Of a stretch of 64,000 bases of DNA, positions 1 through 8,929 are shown piece after piece. The notes under the pieces were generated by a model, which worked only from the letters and a program-made list of their open reading frames with translations, was not told the DNA's origin and searched no databases. A program made the translations under genes and the position numbers. Source of the stretch: an uncultured Fulvivirga sp. Its GTDB lineage: Bacteria > Bacteroidota > Bacteroidia > Cytophagales > Cyclobacteriaceae. The DNA is taken from positions 62,001-126,000 of the forward strand of contig CANMSE010000005.1 of NCBI GenBank assembly GCA_947500555.1, in the 5' to 3' direction. The first letter of the stretch is position 1; the number at the start of each line of letters is the position of its first letter.

Positions 1-1259
1 CCTTCGCAAGCATTAGAATTAGAAAAATTGACAACAGGTATGCCTAAAACATTGATTACCAGACCTGTTGAGTCTCTACATCCGCTACGGTCTATGATAA
101 GAGAAGCTGTGAATGAACCTTCAGAGGCATAAGTAAAACTGGTGTTACCTACGGTATTGTCATCTTCTATGCCGTCAGTATCAAAATCCCAAGAATAAAC
201 ATCTCCAGCAAGTACGCCAGTTGATGTATCTGTAAATGTAGTTGGAGTCCCGATGCAGACATCCATACTAGTGAAATCTGCTGTTGCTGCATCGCATAAA
301 TTGAAGGGGTAGTAATCAGTCATACCAGTTGTGCCGTTGTCATTGATTACTCTTATCCCTAACTCATGTGGGCCAGCGCTTAAAGAAGTGGTCGGTAAAT
401 TGATGGTTTGATCTATGGATGCTGAAGGAGGTGTAATAAGAACCATATTACCATTTCCATATCCGGGATCACCGTCATAAAAGTACTCAACAGCACTTAT
501 CAGTCCAGGAGCGTATTGATCTACAAAAAAAGATCGGGCTTCCATTTCACTCCAAACACCATCAGCATCCATTGTACGGAAATGGATGGTATGATGCCCA
601 CCCGGTAGCGTGTTGGTGGCAGCAATGGTCGATACATCGATACTTGTTGATGAGTTAATTGGAATTATTGTGCCATTGCCTATACCAGGATCGGTATCAA
701 TATAATACCGTAACTCTACAATATTAGCAGTCGTTGTCAGGTCTGATTCACTTACATAGAAAGACCTTGATTCCAGATTGCCCCAGGTACCGTCAGAATC
801 TAATGCTCTTGTATAAAACACATGAAAACCTGCTGCTAATCCGCTGGTAGGAATAATAGGACTTGTAGCCACATTGGTGGAGGTAAAAGGCCCTAAAGAG
901 ATGCCATTTCCATAACCAGGATCTGAATCAATGAAATATTCAATATCCACCACCGTGGCCTGGGTTGTTAGGTTTGAAGCACTGATATAAAATGTTCGAC
1001 TTTCTGGAACCCCCCATTGGCCGGATAGATCTTGAATTCTAATGTATAGCGTATGAAACCCCTCTGACAAAGATGAAGTTGGTATTGTAAACGTTTCAAG
1101 AATGGAAGCACCCCCGCTTGTAGGTAATGGAGTATTTAAGCCTGCCCCTAAATCACCATCATCAATGTAATACTCTAGAGCACTAATATCTTGGGTTTGT
1201 GCTTTTTCAACAAAACCAGAAAACACTAGAAGTATTAATGAGTATCTTAAATACCTCAT
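1..1259 (-). CDS. Secreted repeat/PKD-domain surface protein, 3' end outside the window
   Basis: The frame is open from an ATG at 1257-1259 to the left edge, about 419 codons, with no stop seen, so the C terminus is missing. The N terminus is a signal peptide (hydrophobic stretch ending near FVEKAQTQD). Next come four copies of a roughly 90-residue module whose core reads like YYIDTDPGIGNG (variants YYIDDGDLGAG, YFIDSDPGYGNG and YFYDGDPGYGNG). A PKD-type domain follows (DVYSWDFDTDG, then ASEGSFTASLII), and a second one begins at VNFSNSNACEG. Such proteins are usually cell-surface or secreted, and in Bacteroidota often end in a T9SS sorting domain; here that end cannot be seen. The ATG overlaps the stop of the upstream beta-helix gene by one base (TAATG), indicating translational coupling in a PorP operon. 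No enzymatic function is evident. Confidence 0.8.
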   Translation of the reverse strand, partial: MRYLRYSLILLVFSGFVEKAQTQDISALEYYIDDGDLGAGLNTPLPTSGGASILETFTIPTSSLSEGFHTLYIRIQDLSGQWGVPESRTFYISASNLTTQATVVDIEYFIDSDPGYGNGISLGPFTSTNVATSPIIPTSGLAAGFHVFYTRALDSDGTWGNLESRSFYVSESDLTTTANIVELRYYIDTDPGIGNGTIIPINSSTSIDVSTIAATNTLPGGHHTIHFRTMDADGVWSEMEARSFFVDQYAPGLISAVEYFYDGDPGYGNGNMVLITPPSASIDQTINLPTTSLSAGPHELGIRVINDNGTTGMTDYYPFNLCDAATADFTSMDVCIGTPTTFTDTSTGVLAGDVYSWDFDTDGIEDDNTVGNTSFTYASEGSFTASLIIDRSGCRDSTGLVINVLGIPVVNFSNSNACE

Positions 1260-2356
1260 TAGTTTCCTTTAGCCCTTATTGTTACCGGTAGATCAGTACC
1301 GACTGGTATCACTGAAGGAATAGTAACTGATTGGATAAGTGGTAATAAGTTTCCTTCAAAATCAAAAGGCGTAGCGCCTCCTGACGGCCCAATATCTTCT
1401 CCATTAACATTGAGTGCTGGTGAACCGGCCTGTAAACTAAAATCAAAAGAATCATCCCAAAACTGTGTCAATGGGAAGTTTGCAAAAAGAGGGTCAAATG
1501 AGCTACTCACACTTTCAAGATTGCCAGATCCTGTATTTCCATTAGTAGTGGTGTTAAAGATATTTGAGGCATCGCTGCTATTTCCAAAGCTTAAATTGTC
1601 AGTCCAGGTATTGCCTGTTGAGTTAACAGGAATGTCAACTCTTACTCCATAAAAAATATTATGGTCAAAAATGCAATTGATAACATTATCAAATGGCACT
1701 TCATTCTGTACATCAGCAAAAAGATTGTAAGTAAAGGAGGCGTTTAAAGCGCGAATCATCCCGGAAGAACCAATATTACCTTCAGTAAATACATTGTTGG
1801 TTATTATAGCATTTGATGTAGTATTAAGAAGGATATGAGTCGCTAAACTTCCAGTGCCTGTTATGACATTATTTCGGATTAAAACGTTAGAAGCTGTTGC
1901 ATCAGGAGTTCCTTCCATTAGAATTCTTCTAAGTCTACAGTTCTCGATGGTTAGTCCATCAATATTACCACCTGGACTATTCCAACCAACTCTGATTTCT
2001 ATACTAGTGCCACCATTTTGAGCAACTAGACCTGACAATCTAACATTATTGGCATCAACGTTAAATTGACCAATTAATGACTTTGCTCCAAGATCTTTAT
2101 CTGGCCTGATACCAACCCCGAAAAGAGTAATACCATGAGTGATACTCAGATTGCCGTACGATATTGAACTCGGAACCAAAAATATTATATCACCAGCTGA
2201 AGATGCTGTAAATGCATCTTGCAAAGCTGAACTGCCTACAAATACGTTTACACCTGTGTTTGCACCAGGGTTGTTATTTGCAGTATATAACGTTTGAGAC
2301 AATGCCACTTGATAGCTGAATAGCAGTATCAAAAATATTCCAAATCCCTTTTTCAT
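1259..2356 (-). CDS. Secreted right-handed beta-helix protein
   Basis: The product is 365 residues with a clear signal peptide (MKKGFGIFLILLFSYQVALSQ). The body shows the spaced Asn-rich rungs typical of parallel beta-helix proteins (pectate-lyase-like fold), with phrases such as ITHGITLFGVG, VLIRNNVITGTGS and AIITNNVFTEGNIG. It ends at TIRAKGN without a recognisable T9SS sorting domain, so it is either periplasmic or exported another way. No catalytic residues of a known polysaccharide lyase can be assigned. It lies 18 nt downstream of the PorP gene and overlaps the next gene by one base, so the three genes probably form one operon under the ECF-type promoter upstream of PorP. The beta-helix fold is fairly secure; the substrate is unknown. 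Confidence 0.8.
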   Translation of the reverse strand: MKKGFGIFLILLFSYQVALSQTLYTANNNPGANTGVNVFVGSSALQDAFTASSAGDIIFLVPSSISYGNLSITHGITLFGVGIRPDKDLGAKSLIGQFNVDANNVRLSGLVAQNGGTSIEIRVGWNSPGGNIDGLTIENCRLRRILMEGTPDATASNVLIRNNVITGTGSLATHILLNTTSNAIITNNVFTEGNIGSSGMIRALNASFTYNLFADVQNEVPFDNVINCIFDHNIFYGVRVDIPVNSTGNTWTDNLSFGNSSDASNIFNTTTNGNTGSGNLESVSSSFDPLFANFPLTQFWDDSFDFSLQAGSPALNVNGEDIGPSGGATPFDFEGNLLPLIQSVTIPSVIPVGTDLPVTIRAKGN

Positions 2357-2374
2357 AGTTTTAAGATTATACAG

Positions 2375-3289
2375 TTAAAAATTTCTTAAATAAACATCCT
2401 GATTGCCAAATAAGGCTATGTCAATGCCCAGTGATATTTCATGGGTTACAAAACTGGATTCTATGTGCTTTGCCGTAGGTATTTCTATTGAGTAACCCAG
2501 TTTATACGCTTCATTCAAAATAAATTGAACCAGCGCTCCTTGAGTATTCAAGTTCCTGGTAAATAAGCCAAACCAAAATTTGTAGTTGTATCTGATGTTT
2601 GCTGCTAAATCAAAAGATAAAGGGCTTCCATCTACATATTTTATTAATGCTGTTGGCTTTATAAGAAAAAGTGACGTAAGCTCTTTTGTAAATGCACCAG
2701 TAGCATAAAAGTGCCTCTTGTATATTGTAGAGTTAGTGATACCATCATCAAATTCTGAATTTAAAAGCCTTGGTGCTGATAGTCCGAGATAATAATTATC
2801 TCCCATTAGGGCTACTCCAGCACCAAAATTTGGACTTGAACTTCTTTCTTCAACCTGAGGAAAATCGGGGTCATCTAAAAAACGCAAGGTTAATTCAGAT
2901 TGGTCATGCTGAATAGAGGTAGTTCCACCTTGTAGTCCAAATGAAAAAATCTGGTTGTTACCTAACTCTATTTGGTAAGAGAGTAGGAGGTTTACTGATG
3001 TTGTAGTAGTAATTCCTATCTCATCTTGCTGTAGCACCAATCCTCCACCAACCTTATTTTCCAGGATCGATGAGTTAATGGTTAGTAAATTAGTTGTGGG
3101 ACTTCCTGGAAGTCCATTCCATTGTCTTCTGATATTACTATTAATCATGAACCTATTGTACAAACCTGAATAGGCCGGGTTAATAATAGAAGAGTTTAAG
3201 TGATACTGAGAAAATTGTGCATCCTGCTGCGAAATAGCCTGCGAGGATATTAGCATAATGGATAGAAGAAAAAGAAGTTTTAACTTCAT
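2375..3289 (-). CDS. PorP/SprF family type IX secretion outer-membrane protein
   Basis: This 304-residue protein has a signal peptide (MKLKLLFLLSIMLISSQAISQ) followed by the family hallmark QDAQFSQYHLNSSIINPAYSG and later IRRQWNGLPGSPTT. The rest is an alternating beta-strand pattern expected for an outer-membrane barrel. PorP/SprF proteins work with the T9SS and in Bacteroidota are commonly encoded next to large proteins with a type-B sorting domain, which they help to export or anchor. It is the first gene of a leftward operon (PorP, beta-helix protein, repeat/PKD protein), divergent from the sigma factor gene. A motif shared with the sigma promoter lies 42-66 nt upstream of its ATG. A second paralogue lies at 8021-8923. 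Confidence 0.92.
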   Translation of the reverse strand: MKLKLLFLLSIMLISSQAISQQDAQFSQYHLNSSIINPAYSGLYNRFMINSNIRRQWNGLPGSPTTNLLTINSSILENKVGGGLVLQQDEIGITTTTSVNLLLSYQIELGNNQIFSFGLQGGTTSIQHDQSELTLRFLDDPDFPQVEERSSSPNFGAGVALMGDNYYLGLSAPRLLNSEFDDGITNSTIYKRHFYATGAFTKELTSLFLIKPTALIKYVDGSPLSFDLAANIRYNYKFWFGLFTRNLNTQGALVQFILNEAYKLGYSIEIPTAKHIESSFVTHEISLGIDIALFGNQDVYLRNF

Positions 3290-3307
3290 AAGAGAGTGGT
3301 TTGGTAT

Positions 3308-3338
3308 ATAGACTTATAAGTCAATAAATTTTCCCGAT
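3308..3338 (-). promoter_or_regulatory. Predicted ECF-sigma promoter of the PorP operon
   Basis: Read on the minus strand the site is ATCGGGAA, 17 nt, then GTCTAT. The GGAA core resembles the -35 element of ECF-sigma promoters and GTCTA would be the -10 element. The facing sigma gene has the same two elements with the same 17-nt spacing. The likely transcription start is about 15 nt before the PorP ATG. The motif match is seen directly; the sigma assignment is inference. Confidence 0.6.
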
Positions 3339-3365
3339 CTCATTGAAATTTTTTTAACTAGTATT

Positions 3366-3396
3366 ATCGGGAATTATGAACCCCTGATTAGTCTAC
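3366..3396 (+). promoter_or_regulatory. Predicted autoregulatory ECF-sigma promoter
   Basis: The plus strand reads ATCGGGAA at 3366-3373, 17 nt, then GTCTAC at 3391-3396, ending 10 nt before the sigma ATG at 3407. Elements and spacing match the divergent promoter at 3308-3338. The ATCGGGAA boxes form an 8-bp inverted repeat with arms 27 nt apart. Autoregulation by the adjacent sigma factor is inferred from this shared architecture. Confidence 0.6.
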
Positions 3397-3406
3397 AATA
3401 TGAGGC

Positions 3407-3958
3407 ATGTTTATTTCTTTTAAGAAATCAGAAAATAGAGATCGGCTATGGCAACGATTTGTGGCGGGCGATAAGTCCGCTTTTGGTGAGCTGTATACTC
3501 ATTATCACAATAGTATTACCGCTTATTGTGTTGGAAAAATAGGAAATATTGAGCTTGCTGAAAATGTAGCTTCAGACACTTTGATCAAATTGCTGCAATT
3601 TCCAAATCCTGCTGAAATTGAAAACTTTGAGAATTGGATTTTTACTGTTGCAAAAAATGAATGCCTCACTTTTTTAAGTAAATCAGAAAGGAGAAGAAAA
3701 CTTCTTAATGATAATTATGAAGAAGTATCCAGGCACGCTCCGGAAGTAGAAAAAACTTATTCAATACAGGATATGGATCAAATTATAAGAAATAATCTGG
3801 AGGATAAAGACTACAAGATATGGATGTTACATCAGCAGGGATATGATAATTCAGAGATTTCTGAAATCATAGGGATGAATGTGAAAACCGTTGCCAATAG
3901 AAAATCAAGTGCCAGGACAAAGTTGAAAACGATATTGAAGAAAATTATGAATAGGTAA
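3407..3958 (+). CDS. ECF-type RNA polymerase sigma factor
   Basis: The product is 183 residues, normal for an extracytoplasmic-function sigma factor. Region 2 covers about residues 22-61 (FGELYTHYHNSITAYC through SDTLIKLLQF), and region 4 about 122-178, with a helix-turn-helix (NSEISEIIGMNVKTVANRKS). It would direct RNA polymerase to a small set of promoters. The next gene starts one base after its stop and encodes a membrane protein with the layout of an anti-sigma factor, so the pair should be co-regulated. A GGAA/GTCTA promoter lies directly upstream and its twin drives the divergent PorP operon, so the likely target is the T9SS-associated operon. Known precedent: an ECF sigma (SigP) controls T9SS genes in Porphyromonas. 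Confidence 0.9.
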   Translation: MFISFKKSENRDRLWQRFVAGDKSAFGELYTHYHNSITAYCVGKIGNIELAENVASDTLIKLLQFPNPAEIENFENWIFTVAKNECLTFLSKSERRRKLLNDNYEEVSRHAPEVEKTYSIQDMDQIIRNNLEDKDYKIWMLHQQGYDNSEISEIIGMNVKTVANRKSSARTKLKTILKKIMNR

Positions 3959-3959
3959 A

Positions 3960-4676
3960 ATGGATAAGAAGTACAATTATGAATTGATCAAGGACTATCT
4001 GGATGGGTTGCTCGACAAGAGTGCATCAGACGAAATGAAGCAATTAATTGAGACTGATGAAACGGCTCAAAATATTGCAAAGGGAATTCTGATTTTGAAG
4101 TACCAGTTAGAAAATGAGGAAGCAGTTGACAAATATTTGAATGACTTTCTAATCATTCAGACGAAAAAGATTAGGTCGTCTTATCAATATATATGGTGGA
4201 AAATTGCTGCGTCAATAAGTCTTCTCACCATCATAGGTATCGTTGCCTATAACATGCAGAAAGAAAGTTTGAATGATTTTGTTGAAAGTCAATTGGCAGA
4301 TCATTACGAGTATGTTGGAGTGGTCAGGGGTGAAATGATTTCAGAAAAATTTGATCAGGCGTTATCCGCCTATTCGATGCATGATTATGCCTCTGCAGCT
4401 GATATACTATTGGAGATTGATCTTCCTGAGGCACATTATTTTAGAGGGTTAAGTTTGTTACAACTTGATGATTATGAATTAGCCATTGCAGCCTTGGAAG
4501 ATAGCTCTATTTACAGAACTAGATATAGTGAGCAAGCTTTGTGGTATTTAACCCTTGCATATATTCAAACTTACGATCTGTCAAAAGCAGAACAAAAGTT
4601 GAATCAGTTGATTTCAACTAATGAAAATTTTAAAAAATCAGAGATGAAGAGACTACTGGAATTACTTAAGGAGTAG
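3960..4676 (+). CDS. Probable membrane anti-sigma factor with periplasmic TPR domain
   Basis: The product is 238 residues. A short acidic N-terminal cytoplasmic part of about 75 residues (YELIKDYLDGLLDKSASDEM, then LIETDE) has the look of a Bacteroidota anti-sigma domain. One transmembrane helix follows (about residues 78-98, YIWWKIAASISLLTIIGIVA). The C-terminal half, predicted periplasmic, has helix pairs of TPR type (DYASAADILLEIDLPEAHYF, then DDYELAIAALEDSS). It starts one base after the sigma stop codon. Its 3' end overlaps the convergent CHAT-protein gene by 15 bp. By position and topology it should hold the sigma factor at the membrane. A canonical zinc-binding HxxxCxxC motif is absent, so the call rests on context and topology. 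Confidence 0.7.
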   Translation: MDKKYNYELIKDYLDGLLDKSASDEMKQLIETDETAQNIAKGILILKYQLENEEAVDKYLNDFLIIQTKKIRSSYQYIWWKIAASISLLTIIGIVAYNMQKESLNDFVESQLADHYEYVGVVRGEMISEKFDQALSAYSMHDYASAADILLEIDLPEAHYFRGLSLLQLDDYELAIAALEDSSIYRTRYSEQALWYLTLAYIQTYDLSKAEQKLNQLISTNENFKKSEMKRLLELLKE

Positions 4677-7600
4677 ATGTTTTTTTCGCCATGCTACTAG
4701 TATGATTAGGAATAATATTCCCAAAATATAATATTCCCAGCTCAGGTGAAATGACTCAGATTGTATGGCATTCATATCACCCATAGCTACAAAACTTGCC
4801 CAAAAATAAGGATGCTGATATATCGGGTCAGAGGTGTTTTGGAGATAGTCCAATTGAGCGGACTTCAGTGAGACATCTTTGCTCTTTCCTTCTTTTAAAT
4901 TTTGATAAAAGGAGATCATGATTTCTTTGGTAGAAGCATCTGGTATTTTCCATAAACTCATAACGACACTGGGGCAGCCAGCATAACTAAATGCTCTTGA
5001 AAAGCTAATTGGTCCTTCGCCAATTTGAATTTTACCACTTCCACTGCTGCAAGCACTAAGGACAACTAATTCGGTATTCAGCTGAATATTATAAATCTCA
5101 CTGATAGTAAGGTACCCATCATTTATTGTGTCTTTACTGCTATTAAACAGTAACTCAGAATATTCAGGTTCTTCTCCGTTAAGTAAGCTATGCATGGCAA
5201 GGTGAATGATATTATGGTCTTTGGCGTATGTTATAAAATTACTTTCAGAAGCATTTTCATAAGTCCAGGAATTGCCATTCATTATTTCGGTGATAGATTC
5301 TACCTCTTCTATAGCCCCAGGTAGGGGCAGATTTCCATCTCTCACTAATGCATAGGTCAGTGGATGGCTTGTCGAATCGATTATGTTATAGTCCACCTCG
5401 TTATAAGATGGGGCAAAACCAATGAACCCGTTTCCAGAGGTAATTTTTTGACCCAAAATCATTTGATCAGTAGAATGGGAATAACTTATTGCATAATCAT
5501 TCAGCAGGTAGTCGAGCTGTGTATAGTTAATTGGCAAAGAGGTTGCTGCTGTAGTGAGCAGTGTGCTAAAGTTGATTTTGCTCAATTCGTTATCAGGAAT
5601 AATTATGAACTTCTCTATTGAATTATTCATTACCTCGACACCTGGTTTCAAAAGCTTGTTGTAAAGCGTAAAGGCCGAATAACTATACAGACTATCCGCC
5701 TTCATGGGGTGGTTAATTATCAGATTCTTATTAGTCAGACTTTCATGGTAATTTGCCAATAGGTTTTTATAGTCAGTATCATTTTTGAATTTATACAAGA
5801 CTGAATTATGCTTACTAAGTGCCAAGCAATAAACAAATGAGTCTCCTTCAAAAAAATCAAAAATTACCGTTTTTTCACTCATTTGATCTTGTGTATCAGC
5901 TAATGAAGTGTTCTTGAAATTATACTTGAAGTCATAATAAGCTGGATATATACTACTAAGCTCCTGCTTAAAATTCTCGATCTGTTTCTGTGCTTCAAAT
6001 AATTTTTGTTGCAATTCTTCTAGTGATGCTGATTCATCATTTTGAGCTGCTCGTATTTTAGTTTTCCAATAGGAGTGCTCAATATGGAGTTGATTTTCCA
6101 TATCAATAAGACTGTCAGGGATTCCTGAAAAACGCATGGCAGCTTTATTCTTTAAGTTCTCAACGAGCAGTGACGATTTGCTTCGTTCGATGATATCGAA
6201 GGCTTGTGTAAGATATTTTTCATTACCCGTTACTGCTCTAAGCACAAATACATTGTTCAATGCTCGCTTATATATTTTACGGCTATCTTTTTGAAGCTTG
6301 ATCTTTGACGAGGACAATTGAAATCCTTGAAAAATATGATCAATGATATTCATACCATACCGATCAGCTTCATTGGCCATTATCAAGTCTTCACGGATGC
6401 TGTCTCGAGTAAAACTAGTAGTAAAGTTCAAGGCCGTATTTGATACAATCTCCAATGCAAGTGCTTTATCTGTCAGTGTTTTTATTTCAGGAAAATTGGC
6501 GGTAGTCGAATCAGTCTTTAGGCAAATAGCACGTAGCGCATCCCTGTAATACTTATTGGCTTTTACATATTTTCCCTGTTTGGAGTGAAGGTCACCAAGG
6601 GATTTTAGTACAATACTCATTTTGGAGTTATCTGCTCCGACTTTCTCATTATAAATGGTTAGTGCATTTAGATAATGATTCTCTGCTGTATAAAATTCAT
6701 TCTCTTTAACATAAGCCTCACCAAGCTTTGTGTGTATATCAGCCTCTCGCAACGATTGATCTCCATAAGCTTCCCTGTGTATGGCAATGGCTTTATTGAA
6801 GTAGATTTTCGCTAAGCTTATTTGGTTTTGTTCGGCATAGATTTCACCCTGTACATTGTAGATTATCGCCAGATAAGGGTGATTACTTCGTAACGTTCTT
6901 TCTGCATCTTTTACAACTTCTATTATTATGCTTTCAGCAGTTTGCAACTGCTCTACTTTTATGTACATACCGGCCAAATACGCTCTATATGTCAGTACAA
7001 TCGGACTATCAAACCCAAATTTAGCACCTACAATCCTATTGCCTTCTCGTATGAATTCGATGGCTAGATGGTAATCCTCCATATGCCCATATAGGTTTCC
7101 AATGGAGTAGTAGGATGCACCAAGGTTCACATGCTGTGCACCTAAAGATTTTTTCCTTATTTCTAATGATTGTTCGTAGTACTCGATACTCTTTTTATAG
7201 TTGCCAAATTGTTTGTAGCTATTACCAATCACAGCAATAGTGTTTGAAACGGATGGATGATTTTCATGAAATACAGATTGCTGTAATTCAAGTGCTTGTA
7301 ATGCATAATCCAGGGACGCTTTTAAATCATCTGTATTTTCCTTATTCCTAGCCAGATTATATAGCGTGAGCGCAAGGTCAGCCGGATCGACTTTTGAATT
7401 GTTGTTTCTAATGATCAATGCCTTTTTTAAAAAGTAATTGGCACTGTCATACATTCCTAGTCGATTAAAACAATACCCCAATTGGGTATACCTGAAAGCA
7501 GTAGCACTGTCGTTTTCAACACTGCTGGACAATAAATTAATAGAGGTGTACAAATACTTTTTGGCGAGGTCTGACTTGTTTTTACATCCGCTATTGGCAC

Positions 7601-7946
7601 GTGCCAGATAGTAGAGTCCGTTTGATAATAAAATGCCATCATTCAATGACTCTTTTGTTGTTGCTAGTGCCTCTTCAAGTGTTTTGATAGCTTCATCACA
7701 TTTGCCAATGTTTGCAAGGGTTTCACCCAAAAGGTATTGTGCCCTAACTAGTGCTGCTATATTATCTTCAGCTTTATAGAACTTGATTAGCTCACTAATT
7801 ACAACTACAGCGCTATCATAGTGTCCTTGATAGTATAGCTGTTTTCCTGACTCGAATTGTGCGGTTGATACTTGTGCACGAGCATCTGTTAAACATGAAG
7901 TGCCTATTGAAGTATATATGAAAAGAATCAGCAGTACCTTGTTCAT
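4662..7946 (-). CDS. Periplasmic TPR-CHAT domain protein with C-terminal membrane anchor
   Basis: This 1094-residue protein starts with a signal peptide (MNKVLLILFIYTSIGTSC, then ARAQ). At least nine tetratricopeptide-type repeats follow (for example YNLARNKENTDDLKASLDYA and YNVQGEIYAEQNQISLAKIY), then a coiled region near residues 640-690. The C-terminal CHAT domain is a caspase-like cysteine peptidase fold. The expected catalytic pair is present: His919 in HLAMHSLLNG and Cys966 in VLSACSSGSG. A single helix near the C terminus (YYILGILFLIILVAW) with basic residues after it would anchor it in the membrane with the peptidase outside the cytoplasm. The gene ends inside the 3' end of the TPR anti-sigma gene, and a PorP/VCBS pair lies 74 nt upstream on the same strand. 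The domain calls are strong; the substrate is unknown. Confidence 0.88.
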   Translation of the reverse strand: MNKVLLILFIYTSIGTSCLTDARAQVSTAQFESGKQLYYQGHYDSAVVVISELIKFYKAEDNIAALVRAQYLLGETLANIGKCDEAIKTLEEALATTKESLNDGILLSNGLYYLARANSGCKNKSDLAKKYLYTSINLLSSSVENDSATAFRYTQLGYCFNRLGMYDSANYFLKKALIIRNNNSKVDPADLALTLYNLARNKENTDDLKASLDYALQALELQQSVFHENHPSVSNTIAVIGNSYKQFGNYKKSIEYYEQSLEIRKKSLGAQHVNLGASYYSIGNLYGHMEDYHLAIEFIREGNRIVGAKFGFDSPIVLTYRAYLAGMYIKVEQLQTAESIIIEVVKDAERTLRSNHPYLAIIYNVQGEIYAEQNQISLAKIYFNKAIAIHREAYGDQSLREADIHTKLGEAYVKENEFYTAENHYLNALTIYNEKVGADNSKMSIVLKSLGDLHSKQGKYVKANKYYRDALRAICLKTDSTTANFPEIKTLTDKALALEIVSNTALNFTTSFTRDSIREDLIMANEADRYGMNIIDHIFQGFQLSSSKIKLQKDSRKIYKRALNNVFVLRAVTGNEKYLTQAFDIIERSKSSLLVENLKNKAAMRFSGIPDSLIDMENQLHIEHSYWKTKIRAAQNDESASLEELQQKLFEAQKQIENFKQELSSIYPAYYDFKYNFKNTSLADTQDQMSEKTVIFDFFEGDSFVYCLALSKHNSVLYKFKNDTDYKNLLANYHESLTNKNLIINHPMKADSLYSYSAFTLYNKLLKPGVEVMNNSIEKFIIIPDNELSKINFSTLLTTAATSLPINYTQLDYLLNDYAISYSHSTDQMILGQKITSGNGFIGFAPSYNEVDYNIIDSTSHPLTYALVRDGNLPLPGAIEEVESITEIMNGNSWTYENASESNFITYAKDHNIIHLAMHSLLNGEEPEYSELLFNSSKDTINDGYLTISEIYNIQLNTELVVLSACSSGSGKIQIGEGPISFSRAFSYAGCPSVVMSLWKIPDASTKEIMISFYQNLKEGKSKDVSLKSAQLDYLQNTSDPIYQHPYFWASFVAMGDMNAIQSESFHLSWEYYILGILFLIILVAWRKKHLLLK

Positions 7947-8020
7947 TACTGTAACTTGGGAGTTATGAAGCTAAGGAGAATTAGGCCTTGGTCAAAATAA
8001 ATTGGCTGTCGATAATTTGT

Positions 8021-8923
8021 TTAAAAATAATTCTCTCTGATATTATGAGAGTCGAAGATTTCTACATCTATGGAAAGAGTCACTTCGTGTGTGTTAAATT
8101 GTGAGCCAACTGATTTATTTGTTGGAACCTCAAAAGTATACCCTAAGCGAAGATTTTCTTTTAAGGCGGCACCTAGTATTAGCCCGTAAGTATTGAAATT
8201 TCTGGTCAGCGCTCCAGCAGAAAATTTGTCCAAGAATAATAAACTGGCACTTAAATCAACTGATGCAGGAGCATCAGCAACTGCTTTGACCAAGGCACCT
8301 GTTTTAAGAGACAGGTTACTACTAAGCAAAGCAACATAGCCTAAACCTAAATAATAGTGCCTTGAGAATACCTCGTTTTCAACATTATTAATTTCTTCTT
8401 TGCTATTGGCCAGCCTTGGAATAGATATTCCAACAAAATATCGAGAACCTTTGAGAATGGCACCAGCACCAAAGTTAAGCTTAGTAAAGTTTTGATTCTC
8501 TCCAAAAAGAGCATCGCTCTGATCAAATACGGTTAGGTTAGAATTGTCTTCCTGATATGTATTAATACCTGTTTGTAAACCAAAAGCTAATACATTATCT
8601 CCAAACTCAATCTTATAACTACCGGCTATGTTAATTTGTGTATTGGTGCTAATGCCCACTTCGTCTCTAATTATAGTTATCCCAGCACCCATCTTATTTG
8701 CCATGAAGGAAGAATGTCCTGTGGCGAATAGAGTAGTGGGAGCCCCATCCAAGCCATTCCATTGACTTCTATATCCTAAAGACCCGGTAAAGACGTCATT
8801 TATACCCGCATAAGCTGGATTTAATACAATAGGATTATTCAGATACTGAGAGTACAATGGATCTTGTTGCCCATAAGAAATCAATGCAGAACCAAGGAAT
8901 AGTAATGTAAGTAGTTTTTTCAT
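8021..8923 (-). CDS. PorP/SprF family type IX secretion outer-membrane protein (second copy)
   Basis: The product is about 300 residues with signal peptide MKKLLTLLFLGSALISYGQ and family motifs QDPLYSQYLNNPIVLNPAYAG and YRSQWNGLDGAPTT, then a beta-rich barrel. I prefer the ATG at 8923. An in-frame GTG at 8929 lies immediately after the upstream stop codon but adds only two residues before this ATG. It directly follows the large VCBS-repeat gene, whose product carries a type-B T9SS sorting domain. This pairing of type-B cargo with a dedicated PorP/SprF partner is well known in Bacteroidota, so it is probably the outer-membrane partner of that cargo. It differs clearly from the first PorP but shares its architecture. 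Confidence 0.92.
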   Translation of the reverse strand: MKKLLTLLFLGSALISYGQQDPLYSQYLNNPIVLNPAYAGINDVFTGSLGYRSQWNGLDGAPTTLFATGHSSFMANKMGAGITIIRDEVGISTNTQINIAGSYKIEFGDNVLAFGLQTGINTYQEDNSNLTVFDQSDALFGENQNFTKLNFGAGAILKGSRYFVGISIPRLANSKEEINNVENEVFSRHYYLGLGYVALLSSNLSLKTGALVKAVADAPASVDLSASLLFLDKFSAGALTRNFNTYGLILGAALKENLRLGYTFEVPTNKSVGSQFNTHEVTLSIDVEIFDSHNIRENYF

Positions 8924-8929
8924 ATTCAC

